Shown: piece by piece, positions 1 through 9,600 of the stretch
Layout: every line of letters begins with the position of its first letter
How positions within the stretch are numbered: the stretch's first letter is position 1
Source of the DNA: an uncultured Tateyamaria sp.
Lineage (GTDB): Bacteria > Pseudomonadota > Alphaproteobacteria > Rhodobacterales > Rhodobacteraceae
DNA length: 64,000 nt
Direction of reading: 5' to 3'
Assembly (NCBI RefSeq): GCF_947503465.1
Contig: NZ_CANNDN010000004.1
Coordinates: forward strand, 62,001-126,000
The notes under the pieces: model-generated
Seen by the model: only the letters and a program-made list of their open reading frames with translations
The model's database searches: none
What the model was told of the DNA's origin: nothing
Translations under genes and position numbers: made by a program

Positions 1-796
1 AGGTCGGGATCTGGAAATACGCCAGCCCGCCCGGATTGACCTTTGCAAGCAGTGTCCTGAGCATATGCACCTGGATCGGCGGCGGATTGTGCTGGAGCAC
101 GATCAGTGAAAACAGCACATCGCATTGCGGGACCGTGTCCAGCGCCGCAATGGTGTCCAGCAGGATCGTGTTTATGTTCTTCTTGCCGCTTGTCCTGGCG
201 TATTCGGCGCAGAGGCCCAGATTGCCGGGCGACACGTCGACGCCGTGCACCTGCGCAAACAGATCCGCCAGCGGCAATGTGATCCGGCCCACGCCACAGC
301 CGAAGTCGACACAGCTTTGGTACGCGTCGATGTCGATCCCGTTGCGCGATGCGGTTCTGCGCAGATCGGTCACCTGCAACTTGCCGGTGTCAAAGAAGTC
401 GTCAGCGTGGTCCTGGAACACATCTGCGCGGAATTCATTGGCCGTCAGGACGGACCAATGCGGTTCGCTTTCGCCCAGGCGCGTCCATTCGTCCTGCACG
501 CGGGCGAACAGCCGGTCGCGCACAGCGTCCGACACATCCACGTCGATGGACAGTTTTTCCTGTCTGAGGTTGTCGTCCAGAATGGAGCGATCGACCTGGT
601 ATTCCTTGTATTCGGGGCTGTGGATGAAGGAGTCGATGATCTGCCGGGCCGTCAGCGCCTGACGGGCCCGCTGGCGCAGGACGTCATCGCTTTCTGCGGC
701 GCGTCCAAGCAGGGTCTGGTAGCATGCTTCCACCAGCTCGCGCGACGAAAACCACCGCCCCATACCGATGTTGATCGAGAATTTTCCGATGTTCAT
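1..796 (-). CDS. SAM-dependent methyltransferase with N-terminal DUF4214-like segment (partial)
   Basis: The frame stays open from an ATG at 796 down to the window edge, so the C-terminus is missing; 265 codons are visible. Residues about 163-171 (VDFGCGVGR) are the glycine-rich SAM-binding motif I of class I methyltransferases, followed by an acidic residue in VHGVDVSP (motif II) and a motif-IV-like region ending in LIVLQH. Residues about 21-66 (CYQTLLGR ... FIHSPEY) resemble the DUF4214 helical repeat often found on secreted or surface-polysaccharide proteins. The substrate cannot be told. The methyltransferase call is well supported; the DUF4214 call is a resemblance. Confidence 0.75.
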   Translation of the reverse strand, partial: MNIGKFSINIGMGRWFSSRELVEACYQTLLGRAAESDDVLRQRARQALTARQIIDSFIHSPEYKEYQVDRSILDDNLRQEKLSIDVDVSDAVRDRLFARVQDEWTRLGESEPHWSVLTANEFRADVFQDHADDFFDTGKLQVTDLRRTASRNGIDIDAYQSCVDFGCGVGRITLPLADLFAQVHGVDVSPGNLGLCAEYARTSGKKNINTILLDTIAALDTVPQCDVLFSLIVLQHNPPPIQVHMLRTLLAKVNPGGLAYFQIPT

Positions 797-837
797 TTAC
801 AGGTAGATACCATTCTTGCGCCGGACCTGTCGCGTCT

Positions 838-1200
838 TCATGTCACGCTGGTGTCCGCCGGCAGCAATGCGACCGGCGCATCCTCTGCCCGGACGAAGTC
901 GAGCGCGGGTGTTTCGGCCACCGCGGTCAGGCGTTTGAATTCATAGCGCAGTTCGCCTGCCTCTTCATCCGAGGCGACGATCAGGCATTGAAAGAGGTGG
1001 ATGGCCCCGTCGTAGAGGTCCACATATCCGCGCAATTGCGGCGCGGCCTCGGCCTGCATGGAAAATCCGGTCTTCCACATGCGCAGCACGGGGTAGGTCA
1101 CGCCGTCGACCGACAGACGCAGGCGGGACGCTTTCTTCAGCGATTGCAAGCGCGCGCTGTCGAGCCCGGCCTGCACCTCTTTTGGTACGAATGTGGACAT
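838..1200 (-). CDS. Conserved hypothetical protein, possibly PilZ-like
   Basis: A 120-residue soluble protein with no signal peptide or membrane segment. I chose the ATG at 1200 because a purine-rich GGAAAGGAAA precedes it; the frame stays open upstream to 1485 without a better start. The central part (SRLRLSVDGVTYPVLRMWKTGFSM) and the following short beta-strands loosely recall PilZ domains, but the RxxxR plus D/NxSxxG signature is not clean, so c-di-GMP binding is only a possibility. It lies 41 bp from the partial methyltransferase on the same strand and is divergent from the hydroquinone reductase gene. Confidence 0.6.
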   Translation of the reverse strand: MSTFVPKEVQAGLDSARLQSLKKASRLRLSVDGVTYPVLRMWKTGFSMQAEAAPQLRGYVDLYDGAIHLFQCLIVASDEEAGELRYEFKRLTAVAETPALDFVRAEDAPVALLPADTSVT

Positions 1201-1418
1201 GGCAGTGTTTCCTTTCCGTCCCCGCGCCAGAAGATGGGCCGCAGCATGAGTCGTTCCAGTTAAATTCTGATGTCGGCTTGCGAGTCTTTCGGGTTGTGGC
1301 TTTCCTGTGACTCTCGTTGCATGCATGTGCGCAGGCGCAGGGCCAGTGCGCGAGCGCCTTGCTTGGTCCGGGGGGCCCGCCCAACTACATCGGCCCCAAG
1401 GCAGACAGGAGACGCGAC

Positions 1419-2396
1419 ATGGGCCTTTTGGTAGACGGTGTTTGGCACGACCAGTGGTACGATACGAAATCGAGCGGCGGGGCATTCCAGCGCAGCCAGG
1501 CCAAGTTTCGCAACTGGATCACGGCGGACGGTGGTGCGGGCCCGTCGGGAGAGGGCGGGTTTGCTGCGCAAAGCGGGCGCTATCACCTTTATGTCTCCTA
1601 TGCGTGCCCGTGGGCGCACCGGGCGCTGGTCTTTCGCAAGCTGAAGGGGCTGGAAAGTCACATCGGCCTGTCTGCCGTGCACCCCGACATGTTGTCGAAC
1701 GGGTGGACCTTTGACACCGATGACAGGGGGGCCACGGGCGACACGCTGTACGGCCTGCCCTTTGCCCGCGACATCTATACCAAGGCCGATCCGCAGTTTT
1801 CGGGCCGCGTGACCGTGCCGATCCTGTGGGACACAGAGCGCGAGACGATCGTGAGCAACGAAAGCTCGGAAATCATCCGCATGTTCAATTCCGCCTTTGA
1901 CGGGATCACCGGGAACACGGACGATTACTGGCCCGCGGACCTGCGCGCGGCGATGGAGCCTGTGAACGACCGCATCTACGACACCTTCAACAACGGTGTC
2001 TACAAGTCGGGCTTTGCCACCACGCAAGAGGCCTATGACAAGGCGGTTGGGCCGCTATTCGACACGATGGACTGGCTGGAAGACCGGCTTGCCGGCGCGC
2101 GGTACCTGATGGGGGATCGGCTGACCGAGGCGGATTGGCGGCTGTGGACAACGCTGGTGCGGTTTGATGCGGTGTATCACCTGCACTTCAAGTGCAACCG
2201 CAAGCGGCTGATGGATTACCCGAACCTGTGGGCCTACGCCCGCGACCTGTACCAGGTGCCGGGCGTGGCCGAGACGGTGAACATGGACCACATCGTGCGC
2301 CACTATCACTACAGCCACGAAAGCATCAATCCGCACCGGATCGTGCCCATCAATCCCGTCATCGACTTCGAGGCGCCGCACGGGCGCGCGGCCTAG
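1419..2396 (+). CDS. yqjG: Glutathionyl-hydroquinone reductase (YqjG/ECM4 family)
   Basis: A 325-residue cytosolic glutathione-S-transferase-like enzyme, close to the length of E. coli YqjG. The motif YVSYACPWAHR holds the catalytic cysteine (C63) that takes glutathione from glutathionyl-hydroquinones. The C-terminal alpha-helical GST domain includes WLEDRLAGARYLMGDRLTEADWRLWTTLVRFD, the typical N-capping region. The ATG at 1419 has an AGGAGA ribosome-binding site about 7 nt upstream, so I prefer it to upstream in-frame starts. It probably recycles quinones arising from aromatic metabolism, which suits an aromatic degrader. Its last four bases overlap the convergent receiver gene. Confidence 0.88.
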   Translation: MGLLVDGVWHDQWYDTKSSGGAFQRSQAKFRNWITADGGAGPSGEGGFAAQSGRYHLYVSYACPWAHRALVFRKLKGLESHIGLSAVHPDMLSNGWTFDTDDRGATGDTLYGLPFARDIYTKADPQFSGRVTVPILWDTERETIVSNESSEIIRMFNSAFDGITGNTDDYWPADLRAAMEPVNDRIYDTFNNGVYKSGFATTQEAYDKAVGPLFDTMDWLEDRLAGARYLMGDRLTEADWRLWTTLVRFDAVYHLHFKCNRKRLMDYPNLWAYARDLYQVPGVAETVNMDHIVRHYHYSHESINPHRIVPINPVIDFEAPHGRAA

Positions 2397-2752
2397 CTGA
2401 CGCCGTAATGTTCCACCATCGCCGCCAGGTCCTCTGGCGGCGTGCCCGCGGGCACGAAGGCGCAGGCATTGCTGGAATGATTGAAGATCGAACCGTCCGA
2501 AAAGAAGGTCGTGTCGGTGACAAAGATCACACGCGCCTCCGGGTGGCGATAGCTGGCGAAATCGGCCACCGCCAACGCGCTCCCTTCATCGAGGACCAGA
2601 TCCATCACGATGATATCGGCGCTGTGCACGGCAAGGTGGTCGACTGCCTCGTCCTGGCCATTCACCAGCGAGACCGTCGCACCCTGACGTTCGAGGTGCC
2701 GTTGCCACAGCACGCCCAGCTCTCGCCGGCTTTCTACGATCAATACATTCAT
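2393..2752 (-). CDS. Atypical single-domain response regulator (receiver domain)
   Basis: A 119-residue stand-alone CheY-like receiver. Asp51 in DIIVMDLVLDEGSAL fits the phosphoacceptor and VIFVTDT supplies the conserved Thr. The usual Asp-Asp pair near the N-terminus is Glu-Ser (LIVESRR), and the conserved Lys-Pro near the C-terminus is replaced (AFVPAGTPPEDL), so it may signal without normal phosphorylation chemistry. ATG 2752 is preceded by CGGAGTG. A perfect CtrA-type site lies 58 bp upstream at 2810-2824. No histidine kinase is adjacent. The family is clear; the partner is unknown. Confidence 0.75.
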   Translation of the reverse strand: MNVLIVESRRELGVLWQRHLERQGATVSLVNGQDEAVDHLAVHSADIIVMDLVLDEGSALAVADFASYRHPEARVIFVTDTTFFSDGSIFNHSSNACAFVPAGTPPEDLAAMVEHYGVS

Positions 2753-2809
2753 GGTCACTCCGAGACACCCCAACACGGCCCCGTCATTTTCGTTCTGGAC
2801 AAGATTGTC

Positions 2810-2824
2810 TTAACAATCCGTTAA
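2810..2824. promoter_or_regulatory. CtrA-type binding site (TTAA-N7-TTAA)
   Basis: The sequence TTAACAATCCGTTAA matches the full alphaproteobacterial CtrA box exactly. It lies between the receiver gene, which starts at 2752 on the minus strand, and cobC. A further half site, TTAACG, occurs about 20 bp to the right. Position suggests control of the receiver gene, but regulation of cobC cannot be excluded. Function is inferred from the consensus only. Confidence 0.55.
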
Positions 2825-2941
2825 CGTTTCACAAAATCTGTTAACGCATGTCCGCGCACTTGAAAACTGCGCAACATTCCGCTTTGAGCGGGCCAGATGT
2901 CGCCCAAACGGGCGGAAAACGCGCAGGAGCCTTGCATTTTG

Positions 2942-3877
2942 GTGCAAAAACGGGATCACGGTGGCGGTCTGGATAACGCGATATTGACCCATGGTGGGCG
3001 GCGGTCCGATTGGATCGACCTGTCCACGGGCATCAACCCGCAGCCCTTTCCGGTTCCCCCGATGACGCAGGATGCGTGGACCGCGCTGCCGGATCAGCAG
3101 GCGCGCGACCGCCTGATCCGCGCCGCACGGCAGATATGGTCCGTCCCCGATGATGCCGCAGTGCTGGCAACGCCGGGTGCGTCGGCCATCATCGCCCAGA
3201 TCCCGCGACTGGCCAAAGCGCGCACGGCGCGCATTCCGACACCAACCTACAACGAACACGCCGCCAGCTTTGCCCTGCACGGGTGGGAGGTTGTCGACAC
3301 GGGCACGGCAGAGGCATGCGTGCTGGTGCACCCGAACAATCCCGATGGGCGCCTTTGGTCCTGTGCCGATGCAGATGCCCCCCTGACTGTCATCGACGAG
3401 AGTTTTTGCGATGTCACGCCCAAGGCCAGCCTGATCAAACATGCGGCGGAACCGGGCACCCTGATCCTGAAAAGCTTTGGCAAATTCTGGGGGCTGGCGG
3501 GCGTGCGCCTTGGCTTCGTGATCGGGGATCCCGGCATGATTGCGCGGCTGGCCGAGATGCTGGGGCCCTGGCCCGTGTCCGGTATCGCGCTGGAAGTGGG
3601 GGCCACGGCACTGGAAGACCTGCACTGGGCCGACGCAACCCGCGACAGACTGGCCCGCGATGCTGACCGGCTGGATGCCCTGATGACCGCCAGGGGGGGG
3701 CAGGTCGTGGGCGGCACGCCCCTGTTTCGGCTGTATGACGTGGGCGATGCCGCCGCGTGGCAGGACCGGCTGGCGCAGGCGCGCATCTGGAGCCGCATCT
3801 TTCCCTATAGCGGCCGCTGGCTGCGGCTGGGCCTGCCTGCACGGGGCGATTGGGCACGGATCGAGGCGGCACTGTGA
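2942..3877 (+). CDS. cobC: Threonine-phosphate decarboxylase-like aminotransferase CobC
   Basis: A PLP-dependent class I/II aminotransferase fold of about 311 residues, used in cobalamin synthesis to make (R)-1-aminopropan-2-ol phosphate or its equivalent for the nucleotide loop. The motif [14 protein letters not shown] contains the Schiff-base lysine (K181), and VHPNNPDGR is the conserved cofactor-binding loop. I prefer the GTG at 2942 (or TTG 2939), because the protein then begins with the family-typical RDHGG-(x)-LD motif and an AGGAG lies upstream; an ATG at 2897 would add 15 residues without a ribosome-binding site. The stop overlaps the cbiB start by three bases within GTGA, so the two are translationally coupled. 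Confidence 0.88.
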   Translation: MQKRDHGGGLDNAILTHGGRRSDWIDLSTGINPQPFPVPPMTQDAWTALPDQQARDRLIRAARQIWSVPDDAAVLATPGASAIIAQIPRLAKARTARIPTPTYNEHAASFALHGWEVVDTGTAEACVLVHPNNPDGRLWSCADADAPLTVIDESFCDVTPKASLIKHAAEPGTLILKSFGKFWGLAGVRLGFVIGDPGMIARLAEMLGPWPVSGIALEVGATALEDLHWADATRDRLARDADRLDALMTARGGQVVGGTPLFRLYDVGDAAAWQDRLAQARIWSRIFPYSGRWLRLGLPARGDWARIEAAL

Positions 3878-4794
3878 GCACGGCCGCCCTGCTGGTCCTT
3901 GCGATGATGCTGGACGCGCTGGCGGGCGAGCCGCGTTGGCTGTGGTCCCGTCTGCCCCACCCCGCTGTTGTGATGGGGCGGGCCGTCCATCTGCTGGACA
4001 CCCGTCTGAACAGCGCGCCTGCTGCGCGCGCCAAGGGTGTTTTGGCCCTTGCCCTTCTTGTGGTTGGGGCGGGCCTGCTGGGCTGGGTGCTGGCCCATCT
4101 GGGTTGGGTGGTGCAGGTGATCGTCGCCGCCATCCTGTTGGCACACCGATCCCTTGTGTCCCATGTGGCGGATGTCGCCCGTGGATTGCGCCAGTCGACC
4201 GCCGAAGGTCGCCGCGCCGTGCGGTTGATTGTTGGCCGCGACGTGACCACCGCATCGGATGCGCAGGTGGCGCGGGCCGGGATCGAAAGCCTGGCCGAGA
4301 ATTTCAGCGATGGTGTCATCGCCCCGGCCTTCTGGTTTCTGGTGGCCGGTTTGCCGGGCATCCTGATCTACAAGGTTGTCAATACGGCCGACAGCATGGT
4401 GGGGTATCTGACGCCCCGCCATGCGCAGTTCGGCTGGGCCGCCGCAAGGTTTGACGATGTCCTGAACTGGGTGCCTGCGCGCCTGACCGGTGCGCTGTTG
4501 GCCGTGGTTGGTGGTGTGACCGGACACCGGGCGCAGATCAGCGCCGATGCGGGCCTGCACCGGTCACCCAATGCCGGATGGCCCGAGGCCGCGATGGCCC
4601 GCGCCCTGGGCATCGCGTTGGCCGGTCCGCGCAGCTATCACGGCACGGTCGAGGACCTTGCCTGGGTCAACGGGGCGGGGCGGCGTGACATTGGCCCGCC
4701 GGACATTGACGCCGCCCTGTCGATGGTGTGGAAAACATGGGGGCTTGCCTTGTGTCTTGTTGTCTTGGCCGGAGTTTTGATGTGCGTGTTCTGA
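3874..4794 (+). CDS. cbiB: Adenosylcobinamide-phosphate synthase CbiB (CobD)
   Basis: A 306-residue integral membrane protein that joins the aminopropanol arm to adenosylcobyric acid. Recognisable features are the N-terminal [14 protein letters not shown] segment, HPAVVMGR, the conserved [17 protein letters not shown] block and the NTADSMVGY motif, with several hydrophobic helices. Translation starts at GTG 3874, overlapping the cobC stop by four bases (GTGA). Nomenclature differs: this is CobD in Pseudomonas and CbiB in Salmonella usage. bluB, which makes the lower ligand, is 24 kb away in the window. Confidence 0.9.
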   Translation: MSTAALLVLAMMLDALAGEPRWLWSRLPHPAVVMGRAVHLLDTRLNSAPAARAKGVLALALLVVGAGLLGWVLAHLGWVVQVIVAAILLAHRSLVSHVADVARGLRQSTAEGRRAVRLIVGRDVTTASDAQVARAGIESLAENFSDGVIAPAFWFLVAGLPGILIYKVVNTADSMVGYLTPRHAQFGWAAARFDDVLNWVPARLTGALLAVVGGVTGHRAQISADAGLHRSPNAGWPEAAMARALGIALAGPRSYHGTVEDLAWVNGAGRRDIGPPDIDAALSMVWKTWGLALCLVVLAGVLMCVF

Positions 4795-5954
4795 AGATCC
4801 TGTCCGTTGCCGTTGCGCTTTTGACATTGCCCGGTCTGGCCCTTGCCCAGTGCGGTGGCGGGTTTTCCGCCTTCAAGGCCGGACTGAAGGCCGAAGCGAT
4901 GACACGTGGCATTGCTGCGGCCACGGCGGATGCGTTTCTGGCCCCGGTCCGGCAGGATCCCGCCGTGTTGCGTGCCGACCGCGCCCAGGGCGTGTTCCAA
5001 CGCCCCTTTGTCGACTTTTCCCGCCGCCTGATTTCGCAGAACCGGATCGATACGGGCCGCGCCAAGGCCCGCCAGTGGGACGGCGTGTTCGACCGGGTCG
5101 AACGTGCCTATGGCGTGGACCGCACCGTGTTGCTGGCCTTTTGGGCGTTCGAGACGGACTACGGGTCGTTTCAGGGGGATTTCAACACCGCCAACGCGCT
5201 GGTGACCCTGGCCCATGATTGCCGTCGTCCCGGCCTGTTCCGCCCGCAGGTCTTTGCGGCGATGGAACTGTTTGCATCCGGTGATTTCGATCCGCGCCGC
5301 ATGACGGGCGCCTGGGCAGGCGAGATCGGCATGGTTCAGATGCTGCCTGCCGACATCATCGAGAACGGTGTGGACGGCGATGGCGATGGTGCGGTGCGTC
5401 TCAAGACCTCGGCCCCGGATGCGCTGTTGTCGGGCGGCAAGATGTTGCAGCATTTCGGGTGGCGCGCGGGCGAGCCGTGGCTGCAGGAGGTTGTTGTGCC
5501 TGCGACCATGGATTGGAGCCTGAGCGGTGTGGGCAAGCCCCGCCCCGTCGCCGACTGGCAGGCCATGGGTGTGCGAGCGCGCAGCGGTGCCTTGGCGAAC
5601 CTGCCTGCGTCCCTGATCCTGCCGCAGGGACACAAGGGGCCTGCCTTTCTCGCCTATCCGAATTTCGATGTGTATTTCGAGTGGAACCAGTCGTTTACCT
5701 ATGTGCTGACTGCAGCCTATTTCGCGACCCGTCTGGGGGGTGCACAGGTCTATGATGCAGGGGCCCCGGAGGCGGGGTTGGGACCCGACCAGATGAAGCG
5801 GTTGCAGACGAAGTTGCAGGCGCGGGGCCATGACGTGGGCAAGATCGATGGCATTCTGGGCGCAGGCACACGGGCAGCGGTTCAGGCCGAACAGGCGCGT
5901 CTGGGCCTGCCCGCAGATGCATGGCCGACCCCGGCGTTGCTGAACCAACTTTGA
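4782..5954 (+). CDS. Lytic murein transglycosylase, MltB/SLT_2 type, with peptidoglycan-binding domain
   Basis: A 390-residue exported enzyme that cleaves the glycan strand to 1,6-anhydro-muropeptides. It has a Sec signal peptide (residues 1-22, ending in LALA), an SLT_2 catalytic domain with the likely acid Glu124 in [12 protein letters not shown] and the substrate motif [10 protein letters not shown], and a C-terminal PG_binding_1 domain (residues about 330-390, [15 protein letters not shown]). The start is GTG 4782, with GGAG seven bases upstream and a 13-bp overlap with cbiB. The cysteine after the signal peptide lacks a proper lipobox, so it is probably periplasmic rather than a lipoprotein. 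Confidence 0.88.
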   Translation: MRVLKILSVAVALLTLPGLALAQCGGGFSAFKAGLKAEAMTRGIAAATADAFLAPVRQDPAVLRADRAQGVFQRPFVDFSRRLISQNRIDTGRAKARQWDGVFDRVERAYGVDRTVLLAFWAFETDYGSFQGDFNTANALVTLAHDCRRPGLFRPQVFAAMELFASGDFDPRRMTGAWAGEIGMVQMLPADIIENGVDGDGDGAVRLKTSAPDALLSGGKMLQHFGWRAGEPWLQEVVVPATMDWSLSGVGKPRPVADWQAMGVRARSGALANLPASLILPQGHKGPAFLAYPNFDVYFEWNQSFTYVLTAAYFATRLGGAQVYDAGAPEAGLGPDQMKRLQTKLQARGHDVGKIDGILGAGTRAAVQAEQARLGLPADAWPTPALLNQL

Positions 5955-6035
5955 CAGCGCACGTTTGAGTTTTGGTAACGATTGGACTATATTCCAAGTA
6001 TCGGAAGTTTTGTTCAGTTCAATCACCGAACAAAA

Positions 6036-6073
6036 GACCCGGCAGAGTTGCGCCTCTGCCGGGTCACTCTTTT
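6036..6073 (+). terminator. Rho-independent terminator after the cobC-cbiB-transglycosylase operon
   Basis: A perfect 12-bp stem (GACCCGGCAGAG / CTCTGCCGGGTC, 6036-6047 and 6054-6065) with a six-base loop, followed by ACTCTTTTT. It ends the plus-strand operon. The A-run on the left (CAAAA) lets it also work on the minus strand. Confidence 0.85.
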
Positions 6074-6078
6074 TCAGG

Positions 6079-6177
6079 TCAGAGCCCGATCAAGAGCCGG
6101 ATGACCGCGATTGCCAGCGTCGCCAGTGCGACCGCGACCATCCATCTTCGGAAGTTTCTCTCCGTCAGTTCAATCAC
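6079..6177 (-). CDS. Possible 32-residue membrane protein
   Basis: A short minus-strand frame starts at GTG 6177 with AAAGGGG just upstream. The peptide is MIELTERNFRRWMVAVALAT and then a hydrophobic stretch with a final Arg and Leu-Ile-Gly-Leu, giving a charged N-terminus and one membrane helix. Its stop at 6079 sits next to the strong bidirectional hairpin. No homology is recognised; the evidence is only ribosome-binding site, topology and terminator. Confidence 0.35.
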   Translation of the reverse strand: MIELTERNFRRWMVAVALATLAIAVIRLLIGL

Positions 6178-6254
6178 CCCCTTTCGCGGCCCAGGTTGGG
6201 CTGCGACGCCAGGATGGTGAGAAAGTCGAGAAGATTTGGTTAAATTGCGCTGGG

Positions 6255-6605
6255 TCAGGGGCGGATCGGGAACCGCTCACCCTTCTCGGTCAGCATGACC
6301 ACCCGGCCACCGTTTTCGACATACCGATCGCAGCGCCCGAACCCGTTGCGGAAGGCGATGCAAACCGTGCCATCGGCGCCCACCTCATACCGGCCAAACG
6401 CCGTCCCGCCTCCGTTGGCATACGTGTAGGAATACGCACCGCCAACCGAAAACCTGGACTGCCCGTCGTCAAAAAATGTCAGCGTCCTGCCCTCGATCAA
6501 TGCGGTGACAGCCCCCCGATCCAGCGGCGCATCGCCGCGTCGCACGGCCCAATCGTTGGCAAAAGTCGGCGTGGCCAGCAGGCCCAGAAGCAAAATCAAA
6601 CGCAT
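6255..6605 (-). CDS. Small secreted protein of unknown function
   Basis: A 116-residue protein with a clear Sec signal peptide (MRLILLLGLLATPTFA, cleavage after residue 16). The mature part is short, glycine- and aromatic-rich and beta-like (SVGGAYSYTYANGGG), with two cysteines (TVCIAF and GRCDRY) that could form a disulfide in the periplasm. The type is common in Rhodobacteraceae but I do not know a function. It is transcribed with smc upstream on the same strand, 55 bp away. Confidence 0.65.
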   Translation of the reverse strand: MRLILLLGLLATPTFANDWAVRRGDAPLDRGAVTALIEGRTLTFFDDGQSRFSVGGAYSYTYANGGGTAFGRYEVGADGTVCIAFRNGFGRCDRYVENGGRVVMLTEKGERFPIRP

Positions 6606-6660
6606 GACGCGACGCTAGCACGTCAGGCGCACACAGACCCGTCACGACACGGTGACTGGT

Positions 6661-9600
6661 TCAGGCGACCAGCGTCTCGGCCTTCTTGAGGTCGACCGAC
6701 ACCAGTTGGCTGACGCCCTGTTCGGCCATGGTCACGCCGAACAGACGATCCATGCGCGCCATGGTGACGGCGTGGTGCGTGATGATCAGGAAACGCGTGT
6801 CCGTGCGGCGGCACATCTCGTCCAGCAGGTCGCAGAACCGGGTGACGTTCGCATCGTCAAGCGGGGCGTCCACCTCGTCCAGCACGCAAATGGGCGCCGG
6901 GTTGGCAAGGAACACGGCAAAGATCAGCGCCATGGCCGTCAGCGTCTGTTCGCCCCCCGACAGCAGGCTGAGCGTCGACAGTTTCTTGCCCGGCGGTTGG
7001 CACATGATCTCAAGTCCCGCCTCCAGCGGGTCCTCGCTTTCGACCATCACGAGGTTCGCCTCGCCCCCGCCGAAAAGGTGGGTGAAGAGCAGCGAAAAGT
7101 TGGAATTCACCTGCTCGAAGGCCGTCAGCAGACGTTCGCGGCCTTCACGGTTCAGGCTGGCGATCCCGCTGCGCAGGGTCTTGATGGCTTCTTCAAGGTC
7201 CGCCTTTTCACTGACCAGGGTGTCGTGTTCTTCCTGCACCTCCTTGGCGTCTTCCTCGGCCCGCAGGTTCACGGCCCCCAACGCATCGCGCTGGCGCTTC
7301 AGGCGTCCCACTTCGGTTTCCAACGCCTCTGCCCCCGGCATCTGGTCGGGGGTGACATCCAGCGCGGTCAACAACTGGTTGGGCGTCATCTGCTGGTCTT
7401 CGGCAATGCGTTCAGCGGCATAGGCGACAGTTTCACGCGCCGCTTCCGCGCGGGCCTCGGACCGGGCGCGGGCCTCGCGGGCCTCTGACGCCAGGCGCTC
7501 GCTTTCGCGTTCGGCCAGGGCGGCATCCCGCAACGTGCCTTCGGCTTCGGACAGGGTGTTGGCCGCTTCGGCCTTGCGCGCCTCTGCGCGGGCGATCTCG
7601 TCGCTCAGGGCCGCGCGTTTGGCGGCCAGTTCGGCCGGGGCCGCCTGGGCGGTTTCAAGCTCGGCCTCGGATGTCGCCTTGCGGTCGATCAGTTCCGCGG
7701 TGCGGCGCTCCGCCGTCTCGAGCCGGTGCTTCCAGCCGCTGATTTCCTTGGTGATCTCTTGCGCGCGCTTGAGGCGCGCCTCGCCCGTGCGGCGCAGATC
7801 GTCATGCGCCGACCGGCGCGACATCATGGTGATGCGCGCGGCCTCGACCGTCATGCGCAGGTCTTCGACCTCGGCCCGGGCCGCGTCCAGATCGGGCAAT
7901 TCCGCCAGTGCCGCCTCGGCCTCCGCCACCCGCGCCCGCGCGGCCATGGCATCCTCTTCATGCCGCGTCACGGCCAGCCCAAGGGACTCGAGCCGCCCCT
8001 CGGCCAGGTTGCGATCCGCCTCCGCGCGGCTCAACGCCCGCGCGGCGTCAGCCACCATCCGGTCCGCCTCGCGCCGGGCGGCGCGGGCCTGTTTGTCGGC
8101 CTCTGACAACGCGGCCATGCGGGCGGTCAGCGCCTCATGGGCCTGCCGGGCACCATCCGCGCGAGACGTGGCGCGTTCCAGCGATTGCTTCAACTCTTCC
8201 AGACGGTTGAGCTGTTGCAGGCGCAGGGCCGCAGCACTTGGCGCATCTTCGGCCCAGGCGCGGAACCCGTCCCAGCGCCATACGTCCCCTTCCTGCGACA
8301 CCAGCCGCTGGCCGGGTTTCAACAAAGGTTGCAGGCGGGCCGCATCATCCGCATCGACAAGGCCGATCTGCGACATGCGGCGAACCAGAACATCCGGCAC
8401 CGACACGTGCTGCGTCAGCGCGGTGACGCCATCGGGCAACGCCTGATCCGTGTCGTAGGGCGGCAGGACCGCCCAGCCCGAGGGACCATCCGCGTCAACC
8501 TCGGGCGCGCGCAGATCGTCGGCCAATGCAGCCCCCAGCGCCTTTTCAAAGCCCTGCTGAACCTGCAACCGGTCGAGGATCTGACCGCCTTCTGCCGTGT
8601 CCCGTTCCACGAGCTTGGCCAGCGCGCCCGCCTCGGCCCGCAGTGCGTTCATCTCGCCCTCGGCCTCGGACCGTTCGGCGCGCGCGTCGGCCTCGCGCGA
8701 TTGGGTTTCGGCGCGCGCCTCTTCGGCGGCGGTCAGGGCCGCGTCGGCGCGTTTCGCGGTTGCCTCGGCGTCTGTCACCGACGTCTGGGCCGCGTCGAAA
8801 TCTGCGCCCGCCTTGTCCAGCGCCGCGCGACTGGTTGCCACGGCATCGCGGGCCTTGGCCGCTTCGGCCTCGGACTTGGCCTCGACCTTGCGGCTGTCTT
8901 CGAGCAGGCGTTGGGCCGACCCGTGGCGGGCGGCCAGACGAGCGACATCCTCGGTCTTGTCGGACTGGTCGCCTTCGCGTGCCTGCAGGACCTGGCCCGC
9001 CTCGCGGGCGGCTTCGGCGGCATCGGCCAGCAGGCCATCGTGGCCTTCGCTGGCTTTCGCGATTTCGGACGCTTCCCATTCCAGCCGTTCGATCGTCTCG
9101 CCCGCGTCCTTGTTCAGCCCGCCCTCGCGTTCGATGTCGCGGGCCAGTTGGGCGATGCGGTTGGTCAGCGTTTCGATGGCCTGTTCGGCCTGCTGTTCCT
9201 GATCGGACAGCGTATCGCGCTGCACGGCGAGCCGTTGCAACACGGCGGCGGCAATCGCGTCTTCCTCGCGCAGGGGCGGCAGGTCGTCTTCCGCCGCCTG
9301 GCGGGCCTTGGCCGACAGGCGCACGGCCCCTTCGGCCTGGGCCGCGGCGGTGGTGCGGCCGCGCAATTCGTCATCCGCTGCCGCGCGCGCCTCGTCCGCT
9401 TCGCGCCAGCGGCGGTACAGCAACTGCCCTTCGGCCTTGCGCAGGCTGTCGCCGATCTCGCGGTAGCGGGCGGCCTGGCGGGCCTGGCGGGCCAGTTGCG
9501 CAAGCTGGGCGGCCAATTGTTCGATCACGTCATCGACGCGCGCAAGGTTCTGTTCCGCGCCCTTGAGCTTCAGTTCGGCCTCGTGCCGCCGTTGGTAGAG

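Larger units (their letters stand above)
6001..6178. repeat. Two-part direct duplication flanking a terminator
   Basis: The decamer TCGGAAGTTT and the 14-mer TCAGTTCAATCACC occur together twice, at 6001-6010 plus 6014-6027 and at 6148-6157 plus 6165-6178, with 3 and 7 bases between the parts. The strong hairpin at 6036 lies between the copies. On the minus strand both copies would encode a start followed by Ile-Glu-Leu. The rest of the 300-bp gap between the transglycosylase and the next gene holds only these elements and a possible 32-codon gene. Confidence 0.6.

Noticed and set aside
6673-7488. Plus-strand open frames within the smc 3' region
   Set aside because: Shadow of smc Walker B and signature regions; no independent start or motif.
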